Assembly (NCBI RefSeq): GCF_026810365.1
Contig: NZ_CP113948.1
Span: 3,813,501-3,877,500, forward strand
DNA: 64,000 nt
Source: Flavobacterium praedii
Lineage (GTDB): Bacteria > Bacteroidota > Bacteroidia > Flavobacteriales > Flavobacteriaceae
Reading direction: 5' to 3'
Below are positions 44,274 through 53,265 of this stretch, one piece after another (positions within the stretch are counted from its first letter, which is position 1; each line of letters starts with the position of its first letter). The notes below the pieces were generated by a model that ran no database searches, was not told the origin of the DNA, and saw only the letters and a list, made by a program, of their open reading frames with translations. The position numbers were made by a program, and so were the translations under genes.

Positions 44274-44810
44274 ATGACAACTACAACATTTTCAGTTCCA
44301 ACTAGATCAGAAGTTTCAGAAAACAATCAAGTAATTTTTGATAATTTACAAAAAGCATTAGGATTTGTTCCAAATTTATATGCAACAATTGCCTATTCAA
44401 AAAATGGGTTGGAAAAATATTTAGCCTATCAAAATGCTAAAACTTCTTTATCCAATAAAGAAAAAGAAGCAGTAAATTTAATCGTAAGCCAAGTTAATAA
44501 TTGTATTTATTGCCAAAGTGCTCATACGGTTATTGGGAAAATGAATGGTTTTACAGATGAACAATTATTAGACATCAGAAGAGGAAAAGCTACGGATGCC
44601 AAACTGAATGCTTTGGTACAATTGGCTGCTGAAATTACCAAAACAAGAGGAAATGCTAATCCAGAATTGGTCGCAGCTTTCTTGGCTCAAGGTTTTACGA
44701 ATGAAAATTTGGTAGATTTAATTCTTCAGGTAAGTGATAAAACAGCGATGAACTATTTGCATAATTTAACTCAAGTGCCAGTTGATTTTCCTTTGGCACC
44801 AACTTTATAA
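44274..44810 (+). CDS. Carboxymuconolactone decarboxylase / AhpD-like peroxidase-related protein
   Basis: 178 residues. The AhpD-type redox motif CIYCQSAHT gives Cys77, Cys80 and His84, set in EKEAVNLIVSQVNN. The start (PTRSEVSENNQVIFDNLQKALGFVPNLYATIAYS) is typical of the peroxidase-related subgroup. It probably reduces or senses peroxides through the CxxC pair; the reductant is unknown. It begins a cassette with an NTF2-like protein, a PNPOx-like protein and an AraC regulator. A hairpin at 44831-44861 lies between it and the next gene. Confidence 0.85.
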   Translation: MTTTTFSVPTRSEVSENNQVIFDNLQKALGFVPNLYATIAYSKNGLEKYLAYQNAKTSLSNKEKEAVNLIVSQVNNCIYCQSAHTVIGKMNGFTDEQLLDIRRGKATDAKLNALVQLAAEITKTRGNANPELVAAFLAQGFTNENLVDLILQVSDKTAMNYLHNLTQVPVDFPLAPTL

Positions 44811-44830
44811 TTTATTTTAAAATTCAAAAG

Positions 44831-44861
44831 TGCAAGCTAATTCCATCAGAGTTAGTTTGCA
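44831..44861 (+). other. Hairpin between the AhpD-like and NTF2-like genes
   Basis: TGCAAGCTAA (44831-44840) pairs with TTAGTTTGCA (44852-44861), with one G-T pair. Only a weak T-rich tail follows, so it may attenuate rather than fully stop transcription. Confidence 0.45.
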
Positions 44862-44886
44862 TTCTATTTAAACAAACTTAATTATC

Positions 44887-45300
44887 ATGGAACAAAGACA
44901 TCCACTTCCTCCATTTAACATGGAAACCGCTTTGCAAAAAGTACAACTTGCCGAAGATGCTTGGAACAGCAAAGATCCAGAACGCATTGCTTTGGCCTAC
45001 ACCATTGACACCGAATGGCGGAACAGAACCGATTTTATCAATGGTCGCGAAGCTGTTAAAGAATTTCTGAAAGGCAAATGGGAAAAAGAACTCGATTACA
45101 AACTCAAAAAAGAATTATGGGGTTTTCGCGAAAATCGAATGGCAGTTCGTTTTGAATATGAATATCGAAATGTAGAAGGACAATGGTTCCGTGCCTACGG
45201 GAACGAAAACTGGGAATTTGACGAAAATGGTTTGATGCGTCAGCGTTTTGCCAGTATCAATGATTTGCCAATCGACGAGAAAGACAGAAAATTTAAATAA
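44887..45300 (+). CDS. NTF2-like protein (DUF1348 family)
   Basis: 137 residues. It has the DUF1348 pattern: [70 protein letters not shown], and [24 protein letters not shown]. The NTF2 fold is a cone that often holds a small molecule; the ligand and any enzymatic activity are unknown. No signal peptide. The next gene starts 6 bp after its stop, so the two are co-transcribed. Confidence 0.85.
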   Translation: MEQRHPLPPFNMETALQKVQLAEDAWNSKDPERIALAYTIDTEWRNRTDFINGREAVKEFLKGKWEKELDYKLKKELWGFRENRMAVRFEYEYRNVEGQWFRAYGNENWEFDENGLMRQRFASINDLPIDEKDRKFK

Positions 45301-45306
45301 TTTCTC

Positions 45307-45936
45307 ATGGCTACAAATTTTGCAGCAATAGCATTTTCGGATGCTGTCAAAGTGTTACAAGAAAAGCATGGCAGTCGAAAAAGCTATGAACGAATGGAAA
45401 AATTCAATATCATTGATGGTTTATCCGAAAATGAAATGGGTTTTATTAGCAATCGAGATAGTTTCTATTTAGCATCAATTGGCGTAAAAAACTTCCCTTA
45501 TATTCAACATCGTGGTGGCCCCAAAGGCTTTGTAAAAGTCTTGGATGAAAATACAATTGGTTTTATCGATTTTTCAGGAAACAAACAATACATCTCCGTT
45601 GGGAATTTTGCAACCAATACCAATGTAGCCCTGATCATGATGGATTATCCCGCACGAGCCCGACTGAAAATTTTTGCTAGAGCGGAGATTGTTGAATTAA
45701 AAGACAATCCAGAATTATTAAACAAACTCGATTTAGCAGAATATCAATACCGACCGGAACGCATGATTCTTTTTCATATTGAAGCCTACGATTGGAATTG
45801 TCCACAACACATCACACCGCGCTTTACGGTTGATGAAATTCAAATAGCTTTTAAACCACAACTTGATTTTATTTCAAAACTAGAAGCAGAAAATAAAATA
45901 CTGAAAGACAAACTAGAAAATGCTGGTTTAAGCTAA
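45307..45936 (+). CDS. Pyridoxamine 5'-phosphate oxidase-family (FMN-binding split barrel) protein
   Basis: 209 residues. The split-barrel pattern is visible: MGFISNRDSFYLASIGVKNFPYIQHRGGPKGFVKVLD, IGFIDFSGNKQYISVGNFATN, and LIMMDYPARARLKIFARAEIVE. A C-terminal helix (FISKLEAENKILKDKLENA) follows. Such proteins bind FMN or F420-like cofactors; it is unlikely to be the biosynthetic PdxH because of the length and motif differences. It lies 6 bp after the NTF2-like gene and 21 bp before the AraC gene. Confidence 0.83.
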   Translation: MATNFAAIAFSDAVKVLQEKHGSRKSYERMEKFNIIDGLSENEMGFISNRDSFYLASIGVKNFPYIQHRGGPKGFVKVLDENTIGFIDFSGNKQYISVGNFATNTNVALIMMDYPARARLKIFARAEIVELKDNPELLNKLDLAEYQYRPERMILFHIEAYDWNCPQHITPRFTVDEIQIAFKPQLDFISKLEAENKILKDKLENAGLS

Positions 45937-45957
45937 ATTTGTTTAAAACTAAATAGT

Positions 45958-46839
45958 ATGATTGATTCCTCCACTTTTACCTTAGTCAATCCACAAAATG
46001 GAAATTTGGCTTTCAAACTTTTTTCTTTTGAAAATAATTCTTGTTTTGATCACATTCAGCGATTGAATTATTATTCTTTGATTTGGGTTCAAAAAGGAAA
46101 AGGCAAAGTAAAAGTTGATTTTTCAGAATATGATTTTTCAGAAAATCAATTATTGGCTTTTGCGCCTTATCAGCCTTTTATGCTGTCATCTGTTAATGCT
46201 ATTGAAGGGAAAGTAATTCATTTTCATCCCGATTTTTTCTGCATTATGAAACACCATGATGAAGTAGCTTGCAATGGGGTTTTGTTCAATAATATTTATG
46301 AACCACCGTATGTTATGATTGATGAGATGGCTAAAGGAACATTCAATATGGTTTTGGAACAAATGAAGATGGAAATGCAAAATCCTGCTTTGGCACAATA
46401 TGAATTATTAATATCCTATTTGAAAATTTTCCTCATTACTGCTTCTCGATTAAAAAAAGAACAACAGCCAAAAGAACTTGTACCAATAGAAGAAAATACA
46501 GCGCCATTTATTCTCCAAAACTTAAAAAATTTCATTGAACAAAATTTCAAAACCAAACATTCTGCCAGTGATTATGCTGATTTACTGAATATTTCACCAA
46601 AAGCTTTAGCCAAAATCACCAAAAATCACTTCAATAAAACGTTGACCAATTTAATTGCAGAACGCATTATCATCGAAGCTAAAAGGGAGTTGTATTTAAC
46701 GAATAAACCAGTAAAAGAAATTGCCTATGAATTGGGTTATGATGACGAACATTATTTTAGTCGCTTCTTTAAAACCAATGCTGAGGTTTCACCACAAATG
46801 TATCGTGATACTGTTGGTTTTGCTAGAGCAACCAACTGA
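45958..46839 (+). CDS. AraC-family transcription regulator
   Basis: 293 residues. An N-terminal cupin-like sensing half (about 30-150, YYSLIWVQKGKGKVKVDFSEYDF) is followed by the C-terminal double HTH of AraC (about 195-290: HSASDYADLLNISPKALAKITKNHFNKTLTNLIAERIIIEAKRELYLTNKPVKEIAYELGYDDEHYFSRFFK). It is the last gene of the AhpD-NTF2-PNPOx cassette and so probably its regulator. No ligand can be named. Confidence 0.9.
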   Translation: MIDSSTFTLVNPQNGNLAFKLFSFENNSCFDHIQRLNYYSLIWVQKGKGKVKVDFSEYDFSENQLLAFAPYQPFMLSSVNAIEGKVIHFHPDFFCIMKHHDEVACNGVLFNNIYEPPYVMIDEMAKGTFNMVLEQMKMEMQNPALAQYELLISYLKIFLITASRLKKEQQPKELVPIEENTAPFILQNLKNFIEQNFKTKHSASDYADLLNISPKALAKITKNHFNKTLTNLIAERIIIEAKRELYLTNKPVKEIAYELGYDDEHYFSRFFKTNAEVSPQMYRDTVGFARATN

Positions 46840-46889
46840 TTTAGAAAAACTTTGCTAAAAGTGTTCGTTTTTTTTAACAATTTTTAATC

Positions 46890-46933
46890 TAATCTGCGAC
46901 CCGAGCGATAGCGAATAGACGAAGTAATCTGCG
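46890..46933. repeat. Direct repeat TAATCTGCG
   Basis: TAATCTGCG occurs at 46890-46898 and 46925-46933, around a GC-richer stretch (GACCCGAGCGATAGCG). It lies between the AraC and GNAT stops, which converge. Looks like a remnant of a flavobacterial intergenic repeat. Confidence 0.45.
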
Positions 46934-46943
46934 GTAAAAATTA

Positions 46944-47522
46944 TTAGACAACAGGCACCGAGGGTTGACTCATATCATATCCCAAAATAAAATAGTTATT
47001 ATTGTTGAATTCAAAATCGCCAATAACTGCCCATTTCAGTTTTTCAATATGTGCTTTTTGAGAAGGCATATTGGTTTTGTTAATGAAAGTTATACTTACT
47101 GGAAAACGTTTCATTAGGTGGATTCTCATAAAATCAAAGAAAGGATTGATCAAACCTTTTCCTCGGTAGTTTTTGTCAATACAAATTGGGCCATACTGAA
47201 AAGTATTGCGGTCTGTCATCTTAAAATCCTTGAAAGAAAGACTAGGCAGCATTGGAGTCATGTGGTTAAAAATAGCCCACTGACTGAAATAAACCCAGCT
47301 TGCAGCAAAAATATATGCAATAATTTTGTTGTTGTCTTTGGCAATAAACAAACCTTCTTGTCGGATAACTTCTTGCAATTGTTCTATCGAAAACGGAGTA
47401 GTTACAAACCCTGAAGCCTTTTCTTCTTCGGTCATATTCGAAACTAAATAAATACTTTGTAAGGCCAATACGCCTTCAATATCTGAGTTTTTTGCTACTT
47501 CAAATTGTATGTTTTCAATCAT
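46944..47522 (-). CDS. GNAT-family N-acetyltransferase
   Basis: The frame opens at 47588, but Met at 47522 (MIENIQFEVAKNSDIEGVLAL) is preferred: an exact -7 box on the - strand (47558-47551) lies inside the longer version. This gives 192 residues. GNAT features are the start FEVAKNSDIEGVLALQ, the central beta-strand with QYGPICIDKNYRGKGLINPFF (the acetyl-CoA loop with YRGKG), and ITFINKTNMPSQKAHIEKLKW near the C terminus. Substrate unknown. It converges with the AraC gene. Confidence 0.83.
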   Translation of the reverse strand: MIENIQFEVAKNSDIEGVLALQSIYLVSNMTEEEKASGFVTTPFSIEQLQEVIRQEGLFIAKDNNKIIAYIFAASWVYFSQWAIFNHMTPMLPSLSFKDFKMTDRNTFQYGPICIDKNYRGKGLINPFFDFMRIHLMKRFPVSITFINKTNMPSQKAHIEKLKWAVIGDFEFNNNNYFILGYDMSQPSVPVV

Positions 47523-47550
47523 TTTAAGAATTCTAATTGGATTTGTTTTG

Positions 47551-47558
47551 CAAAAATA
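47551..47558 (-). promoter_or_regulatory. Predicted -7 box of the GNAT gene
   Basis: On the - strand TATTTTTG matches TAnnTTTG. A TTTG 23 bp further upstream (plus positions 47582-47585) may be the -33 element. Confidence 0.5.
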
Positions 47559-47720
47559 TATAAAATTAAAGCGATATTTTTCAAACAAGGAATTAATATG
47601 GCAATTTGTTTTTTTGCATTTGTAAAAGTTTGTGAATGTTTTTTCACTGTTTTGACTATTTTTGCCCTATGAAATCGGCGTGATTCCAAAAATAAATTAG
47701 AAGTGAAAAATAACGATAAC

Positions 47721-47738
47721 TCTCGATAGCTATCGGGA
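47721..47738. repeat. Palindrome TCTCGATAGCTATCGGGA
   Basis: A near-perfect 18-bp palindrome around AGCT, 25 bp before the SDR start codon. CGATAGCTATCG-type palindromes are, as I recall, frequent in flavobacterial spacers. Confidence 0.55.
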
Positions 47739-47763
47739 TCCATAAAACATATATTATCCTCGA

Positions 47764-48441
47764 ATGAAAAATATTATTATTACAGGAACTAGCAGGGGAA
47801 TTGGTTTGGAGTTGGCTTTACAATTTGCCGATGCGGGACATCAGGTGCTTGCTTTGTCTAGAAAAATAAACCAACAATTACTTGCGAATAAAAATATCAC
47901 CTGTCTTTCGGTTGATTTGTCCAATGAAGAAGAGTTGCAACAAGTTACTGATTTTTTGTCGGGAACTTGGAAGAATATTGATGCTATTGTTCATAATGCA
48001 GGAAGCTTATTATTAAGATCTTTTTCAGAAACAACCCAAGAGGATTTCGAAAATATTTATAGAGTTAATGTTTTTGGCGTGGCCAATCTGACGCGTATTT
48101 GTTTGCCTTTTTTACAAAAAGGGAGTCATGTTGTAACCATAAGTTCAATGGGAGGCGTGCAAGGAAGTCTTAAATTTGCAGGATTAGCTGCTTACAGTTC
48201 GAGCAAAGGAGCTGTAATTACCTTGTCTGAATTATTGGCTGAAGAGTATAAAGAACAAGGAATTTCATTTAATGTTTTGGCATTGGGTTCTGTCCAAACC
48301 GAAATGTTGAATGAAGCATTTCCAGGTTATCAAGCGCCACTTTCAGCTAGTGAAATGGCCAATTATATTTTTGATTTTACGCTTACTGGAAATAAATATT
48401 TTAATGGCAAAGTATTGCCCGTTTCTTCTACGAATCCTTAA
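47764..48441 (+). CDS. Short-chain dehydrogenase/reductase
   Basis: 225 residues, a compact classical SDR. The cofactor motif is TGTSRGIG (7-14), the NNAG-like motif is VHNAGS (about 77-81), and the catalytic set is Ser127/128 in TISSM, Tyr144 and Lys148 in YSSSK. The C-terminal part has LGSVQTEMLNEAFPG and lacks a long substrate loop. It reduces a carbonyl or oxidises an alcohol with NAD(P)(H); the substrate is unknown. It stands alone between the GNAT gene and a secreted protein gene. Confidence 0.88.
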   Translation: MKNIIITGTSRGIGLELALQFADAGHQVLALSRKINQQLLANKNITCLSVDLSNEEELQQVTDFLSGTWKNIDAIVHNAGSLLLRSFSETTQEDFENIYRVNVFGVANLTRICLPFLQKGSHVVTISSMGGVQGSLKFAGLAAYSSSKGAVITLSELLAEEYKEQGISFNVLALGSVQTEMLNEAFPGYQAPLSASEMANYIFDFTLTGNKYFNGKVLPVSSTNP

Positions 48442-48517
48442 TTCCTCACTACCTTAATTTTTTTGTGTTTCATACAGCATATTATTTTTTATTTTTTTAA
48501 ATCTAACCAAACCTACC

Positions 48518-49771
48518 ATGAATGTAACAATGCGTGTATTTAAAATTGTATTATTTTGTTTTTTTGTATCAATACCCTTAAATGCTCAATCCTATAAAAG
48601 TGATTATCAGACTTTTTATAGTTTTGGTTTTCCTGAAAAGTATATTACAAATGAGTATCAATCTTTTTGCGTGAATTTAGATTTGTCAGCTCAGCCAACT
48701 AAAGTTATTATTGATGGTGAAGCTATGCAATCAAGATCTAGATTAGAATATAATACTTTTTTTAGAGAAGACCAGTTGATGAATGGATTATCTTCACTCG
48801 TCAATTTGCGTTATGAAAAAGATTGTAATAAAATAGAAGGTAAATTTATTGCTGAAGTAAAGATAAAAGATATTAGCTATTATGGAGAAATAAAACAAAG
48901 CAATGGTGCAGAAATGCCTTATTATTATGAAGTTTTTTATGGGTATAATGTAGTTTGCCAATTGAAAAACAGCTTGACAAATCAAATTTTTTTGGAGAAA
49001 ACAATTAATGTGAAAAATGTGCATTCATCGCCTGGGGGTGATACAAATGCAGATGGAACGCGTAGAATTTATAATTTCAAAACTAAAGCTGAAGTAATAA
49101 GCTATCTAAATAAATACATAGAGGAAAATTTAATTGCTAATGAGTTAATTCATTCAATCCAAAATACAGTTGCCCCCGCATTATCTTCTTGGTTAGATGT
49201 TCAGTATTTTTCAAATACCTATTTCTTTTCTAGGATGTCTAAAGAAGATAAAAACCCATTTTATAAAAAAATTAATGAAGAGATTGATCTTTTTAAAAAT
49301 TGGAAAAAAGCTAATTCAGAGAATCAAACCAATTTATTGACATTAGAAGAAAATTCAGAATTTGTAAAAAATCATAATTTGCAGATTAAAGGAGATAATG
49401 TTAATGCATTTGAAAGTAGTAAGGCTAAAGAAAGTTATAATTATGTTGTTGCAAGTAAAAATTTCTTAGGAAATTTTATTTTAAAGATGGAAGCATATTC
49501 GAAAGAATTTGATGTAAATGATAAAAAACAAAAAGAGGCGATATGGGTTTGTTATATGAATATAGCTTCTAGTTTTTTGTTTTTGAATGATTTTAAAAGT
49601 AGTTTGGAGTATGTAGAAAAATCCAAAGGATTAGATATTAGTAAGTCTAAAGTTAGAGAAATAGAAGAAAAAAATTTACGACTTCAAAAAGATTACAATA
49701 ATTTTTTTGATGCTGATGGAAATTTGAAAAAGGATTTAAATAATGGGTATTTAAAATATTTTAATATTTAA
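48518..49771 (+). CDS. Secreted protein of unknown function
   Basis: 417 residues with a Sec signal (MNVTMRVFKIVLFCFFVSIPLNAQ). I do not recognise the family. The first half is mixed beta (FPEKYITNEYQSFCVNLDLS, KVIIDGEAM, YYEVFYGYNVVCQL). The second half is helical and, near the C terminus, TPR-like (IWVCYMNIASSFLFLNDFKSSLEYVEKSKGLDI, about 345-380). There is no lipobox, transmembrane helix or T9SS C-terminal domain. It should be periplasmic. Neighbours (SDR before, SprT-like after) give no functional hint. Confidence 0.75.
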   Translation: MNVTMRVFKIVLFCFFVSIPLNAQSYKSDYQTFYSFGFPEKYITNEYQSFCVNLDLSAQPTKVIIDGEAMQSRSRLEYNTFFREDQLMNGLSSLVNLRYEKDCNKIEGKFIAEVKIKDISYYGEIKQSNGAEMPYYYEVFYGYNVVCQLKNSLTNQIFLEKTINVKNVHSSPGGDTNADGTRRIYNFKTKAEVISYLNKYIEENLIANELIHSIQNTVAPALSSWLDVQYFSNTYFFSRMSKEDKNPFYKKINEEIDLFKNWKKANSENQTNLLTLEENSEFVKNHNLQIKGDNVNAFESSKAKESYNYVVASKNFLGNFILKMEAYSKEFDVNDKKQKEAIWVCYMNIASSFLFLNDFKSSLEYVEKSKGLDISKSKVREIEEKNLRLQKDYNNFFDADGNLKKDLNNGYLKYFNI

Positions 49772-49862
49772 AAATTGGAATAAGTTTAAAATTCAAGCTT
49801 GCTCTAATAATTGTTGATCTATATTCAGTTTAAAAATTATCACTTGTCAAAATCTCATATAA

Positions 49863-50462
49863 TTGTCTGATACACTTTTAAAATACCTTCCAGAACATGC
49901 CGTGAAACCAGTTTTTGAACTGATTGTTACACATCAAGTGCATCTCAAAATTGTCAATGAGAGGCAAACTCGGCATGGTGATTATCGAAAGGGTTTGAAT
50001 GGTAAACATGAAATTACAGTAAATTCTAGCCTTAATAAATACAAGTTTTTGATAACGTTGATTCATGAAATTTCACATTTAGTGGCGTTTGAAAAATTTG
50101 GTAGAAATATAAAACCACACGGAGAGGAGTGGAAGCATTCTTTTCAGAGGTTGATGGTACCTTATATTCGGCCAGAGATTTTTCCGAATCATTTATTGCC
50201 ATTGTTGGCCAGGCATTTTCGCAATCCCACTGCGAGTAGTGATACAGATACTACATTGGCATTAGCCTTAAAACAGTATGATAAACCAAATGATAAAAGC
50301 TATATCTTTGACATTCCTTACGGTAGTGTTTTTAGAATATCAAATGGAAAGATATTTAAAAAGATTGCTGTACGTACCAAACGATATGAATGTTTGGAAA
50401 TCAGTTCTGGACGGTTGTATTTATTTAACCCAAATGCTGAGGTGGAGTTGTTACCGGGGTAG
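49863..50462 (+). CDS. SprT-like zinc metallopeptidase domain protein
   Basis: 199 residues from a TTG start (MSDTLLKYLPEHAVKPVFEL), chosen because the family starts with a similar peptide and the next Met is far downstream. The zinc motif is LIHEISHLVAFEKFG with His68, Glu69 and His72; KPHGEEWKHSF gives a third histidine (about His86), as in SprT/Spartan. The C-terminal part has YDIPYGSVF-like beta strands and a KRYECLEISSGRLYLFNP block that resembles the usual zinc-ribbon region without its cysteine set. Its targets are unknown. manC follows 49 bp later. Confidence 0.8.
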   Translation: MSDTLLKYLPEHAVKPVFELIVTHQVHLKIVNERQTRHGDYRKGLNGKHEITVNSSLNKYKFLITLIHEISHLVAFEKFGRNIKPHGEEWKHSFQRLMVPYIRPEIFPNHLLPLLARHFRNPTASSDTDTTLALALKQYDKPNDKSYIFDIPYGSVFRISNGKIFKKIAVRTKRYECLEISSGRLYLFNPNAEVELLPG

Positions 50463-50511
50463 TTAAATATAAATGAAGTTTTGCTTCAAAAGCAAACATA
50501 AAAAGCATAAA

Positions 50512-51570
50512 ATGAATAAAAATTATTACGCAATATTAATGGCTGGTGGAATTGGTTCTCGATTTTGGCCAGTAAGTACAAGAGAATTTCCGAAGCAGTT
50601 TCATGATATGTTGGGTTCAGGAGAGACTTTAATTCAGAAAACATTTAGTAGGCTTTCTCAAATTATTCCAAAAGAGAATATTTTGATTCTAACCCACGAA
50701 AGCTACAATGATTTGATTTTGGAGCAGTTACCAATGGTAACCCAAGAACAAATTGTATTGGAACCTGCCATGCGAAATACCGCTCCTTGTATTTTGTATG
50801 CTTCTTTGAAAATAAAAAAAATAAATCCAAATGCAGTAATGGTAGTGGCACCTAGCGACCATTGGATTGAGGATGAAATGCAGTTTGTGGCCAATTTGCA
50901 ACGTTCTTTCGATTTGTGCGAAAGAGAAGAATCGTTGATGACTTTGGGAATTTTACCTACTTCTCCTAATACAGGTTATGGGTATATTGAATTTGATAAA
51001 TTGGATAGTCGTTCTATCAAAAAAGTAATACAGTTTAGAGAAAAACCAGATTCAAAAACGGCAAGAAGATTTATTCAAAGTAGAAATTATTTGTGGAATG
51101 CAGGGATTTTTATTTGGAGTGTGCGTTCTATTTTGAAAGCTTTTGAAGAATTTCAACCTGAGATGTTTGCACTTTTTATGAAGGGGTATGAAGTTTACAA
51201 TACCGAGAAAGAAAGTGCTTTTATACTAGAAAATTATCCTAATGCAGAAAATATTTCAATTGATTATGCAATTATGGAAAATGCGAAAAATGTATATGTA
51301 CTTCCAGCTACTTTTGATTGGAATGACCTTGGTACTTGGGGTTCACTGCATGAAAAATTACCAAAAGACGACAATAACAATGCAGTAGTTAATGCCGTTG
51401 TTTTGTTGCAAAACGCTTCGAATAATATTATTAGAACTGCAATAGGAAAACAAGTAATCGTAGATGGACTTGATGATTATATCATAGTTGATAAGGATTC
51501 TGTCTTGTTGATTTATCCAAAAAGCAAGGAGCAGGAAATAAAAGGAATCGTTTCTCAGTTGAAAAGTTAA
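50512..51570 (+). CDS. manC: Mannose-1-phosphate guanylyltransferase
   Basis: The frame opens at 50473, but Met at 50512 (MNKNYYAILMAGGIGSRFWPVS) is preferred because the nucleotide-binding motif AGGIGSRFWP then sits at residues 11-20, as in the family. This gives 352 residues. Further motifs are APSDHWIEDE, TGYGYIEFD, REKPDSKTA, LWNAGIFIW, and DYAIMENAKNVYVLPATFDWNDLGTW. It makes GDP-mannose for glycan or capsule synthesis. No fused isomerase domain is present. It ends at a bidirectional terminator shared with the ABC gene on the other strand. Confidence 0.92.
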   Translation: MNKNYYAILMAGGIGSRFWPVSTREFPKQFHDMLGSGETLIQKTFSRLSQIIPKENILILTHESYNDLILEQLPMVTQEQIVLEPAMRNTAPCILYASLKIKKINPNAVMVVAPSDHWIEDEMQFVANLQRSFDLCEREESLMTLGILPTSPNTGYGYIEFDKLDSRSIKKVIQFREKPDSKTARRFIQSRNYLWNAGIFIWSVRSILKAFEEFQPEMFALFMKGYEVYNTEKESAFILENYPNAENISIDYAIMENAKNVYVLPATFDWNDLGTWGSLHEKLPKDDNNNAVVNAVVLLQNASNNIIRTAIGKQVIVDGLDDYIIVDKDSVLLIYPKSKEQEIKGIVSQLKS

Positions 51571-51586
51571 GAATATAGTAATAAAT

Positions 51587-51630
51587 AAAAGGCTAGAGTA
51601 ATTGTGATATTATTTCTAGCCTTTTTTTAT
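51587..51630. terminator. Bidirectional terminator between manC and the MlaF-like gene
   Basis: AAAAGGCTAGA (51587-51597) pairs with TCTAGCCTTTT (51615-51625), with runs of A and T outside. It serves the converging manC (+) and ABC ATPase (-). Confidence 0.85.
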
Positions 51631-51643
51631 TTTATTTAGTATG

Positions 51644-52405
51644 TTATCCTTTAAGATAAGCCTCTCTTACTTTTTTGAATAATTCAGATGAATAAACAAA
51701 TTCGACTATAGCCTCATTTTCGGTTAGGAAAATTTCTTCTTTGGTTCCTTCCCAAGCTTTTAAGCCATTTTTTAGGAATAAAATATGATCCCCAATTTCC
51801 ATTACGGAATTCATATCATGCGTATTTACAACCGTTGTAATATTGTATTCTACTGTGATTTCCTTGATTAGATTATCAATCAAAATAGCAGTATTTGGAT
51901 CTAGTCCGGAATTGGGCTCATCACAAAACAAATATTTGGGATTGTTTACAATGGCTCTAGCAATAGCAACCCTTTTTTGCATTCCTCCCGAAATTTCAGA
52001 AGGTAGTTTTTTGTGGGCGCCTACGAGGTTTACTCTCTCTAATACAAAATCAACTCTTTTTTGGATTTTGGCCTTGCTGTCGTTTGTAAACATTCGTAAA
52101 GGAAAACCAACGTTTTCTGAAACAGTCATGCTGTCAAAAAGAGCACTTCCTTGAAAAAGCATGCCAATTTCGGTTCGGATTTCTCTTTTTTCATCCGAAT
52201 TAAGGTTGGAATATATTCTCCCATCAAAAGAAATAGTTCCTACTTCTGGAGTATGAATTCCCAATAATGACTTTAATAAAACGGTTTTCCCAGATCCACT
52301 TTGTCCAATAATCAAATTGGTTTTTCCTGCCTCAAAAACACAAGAAATTCCTTTAAGAATTTTGACACCGCCAAATGATTTTTCTATATTTTTTATTTCT
52401 ATCAT
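51644..52405 (-). CDS. mlaF: MlaF-like ABC transporter ATP-binding protein (second locus)
   Basis: The frame opens at 52465, but ATG 52405 (MIEIKNIEKSFGGVKILKGI) is preferred: it overlaps the permease stop as ATGA, a classic translational coupling. This gives 253 residues. Walker A is GQSGSGKT (34-41), MLFQGSALFDSMTVSENVGFPL is the MlaF-like Q-loop block, the signature is ISGGMQKR, and Walker B is YLFCDEPNSGLDP. It resembles the ATPase at 30674-31450 but differs in detail (ISGGM instead of LSGGQ). It powers the neighbouring permease. Confidence 0.92.
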   Translation of the reverse strand: MIEIKNIEKSFGGVKILKGISCVFEAGKTNLIIGQSGSGKTVLLKSLLGIHTPEVGTISFDGRIYSNLNSDEKREIRTEIGMLFQGSALFDSMTVSENVGFPLRMFTNDSKAKIQKRVDFVLERVNLVGAHKKLPSEISGGMQKRVAIARAIVNNPKYLFCDEPNSGLDPNTAILIDNLIKEITVEYNITTVVNTHDMNSVMEIGDHILFLKNGLKAWEGTKEEIFLTENEAIVEFVYSSELFKKVREAYLKG

Positions 52406-53151
52406 TTTGTTAAAAGTAATTGGGTAATAATATAATTTAGCAAGATGATGGTAACCGACGTCCAAACAAAAGAAACGGTACTTGCTTTTCCAACTTCAAG
52501 TGCTCCACCTTTCATATAATAACCGTGGAATGAAGGAATGGTTGCTAATAACATTCCAAAAATAAACGTTTTGGTGAAAGCATAAACTATGTGAAACGGA
52601 ATAAAATCTCTTTGAATCCCTTCGATAAAATCAATATTTGCTCCAAAACCACCATAAACCGTTGCTATATAACCACCAGTAATCCCTAGAAACATTCCAA
52701 TGCCAATAAGGAAAGGGTATAAAAGTAATGCGATTATTTTGGGGAAAACCAAATAATTAAGGGAATTGACTCCCATAACTTCCAGTGCATCGATTTGTTC
52801 GGTAACTCGCATCGATCCTATGCTTGATGTTATAAAAGAACCCATTTTTCCTGCCATAATGATAGACATGAATGTTGGAGCAAATTCTAAAATCACCGAT
52901 TGACGGGTAGCATATCCGATAAGATATTTTGGTATAAAAGAATTCGTTAGATTCAAAGCAGTTTGCATAGAAACCACTCCGCCAACGAAGAATGAAATAA
53001 AAGCAACTATTCCCAATGATCCAACAATTAAATCATCGACTTCCTTGAAAATAAGTCCTTTCATTACAGACCACTTTGTAGGTTTTTTGAAAATTTCAAC
53101 CCACATCAATAAATATTTTCCAATCTGGGTGGTATAGCGAATGAGCATCAT
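52402..53151 (-). CDS. mlaE: MlaE/YrbE-family ABC transporter permease (second locus)
   Basis: 249 residues. It has the MlaE core RQSVILEFAPTFMSIIMAGKMGSFITSSIGSMRVTEQIDALEVMGVNSLNYLVFPK and a C-terminal SFHGYYMKGGALEVGKASTVSFV. It is the second permease of this type in the window; the first is at 29877-30671. Its gene overlaps the ATPase start by 4 bp. No MCE/MlaD protein lies beside this pair, so it may share the one from the first locus or use a distant partner. Confidence 0.9.
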   Translation of the reverse strand: MMLIRYTTQIGKYLLMWVEIFKKPTKWSVMKGLIFKEVDDLIVGSLGIVAFISFFVGGVVSMQTALNLTNSFIPKYLIGYATRQSVILEFAPTFMSIIMAGKMGSFITSSIGSMRVTEQIDALEVMGVNSLNYLVFPKIIALLLYPFLIGIGMFLGITGGYIATVYGGFGANIDFIEGIQRDFIPFHIVYAFTKTFIFGMLLATIPSFHGYYMKGGALEVGKASTVSFVWTSVTIILLNYIITQLLLTK

Positions 53152-53265
53152 TTTTTAAGTATTCAGTTTAAAGTTTACAGTATTCAGTAAAGAATACAAG
53201 AACGCAAAAATACTGTATTTTGTTGGAATTTTAGATTTTGTTTTTAATTTCAGAAGAGTAAAACA

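Noticed and set aside
52406..52465. Longer start of the second MlaF-like ATPase
   Set aside because: It would overlap the permease gene by about 60 bp; the ATGA overlap at 52405 is the normal form and matches the family start.
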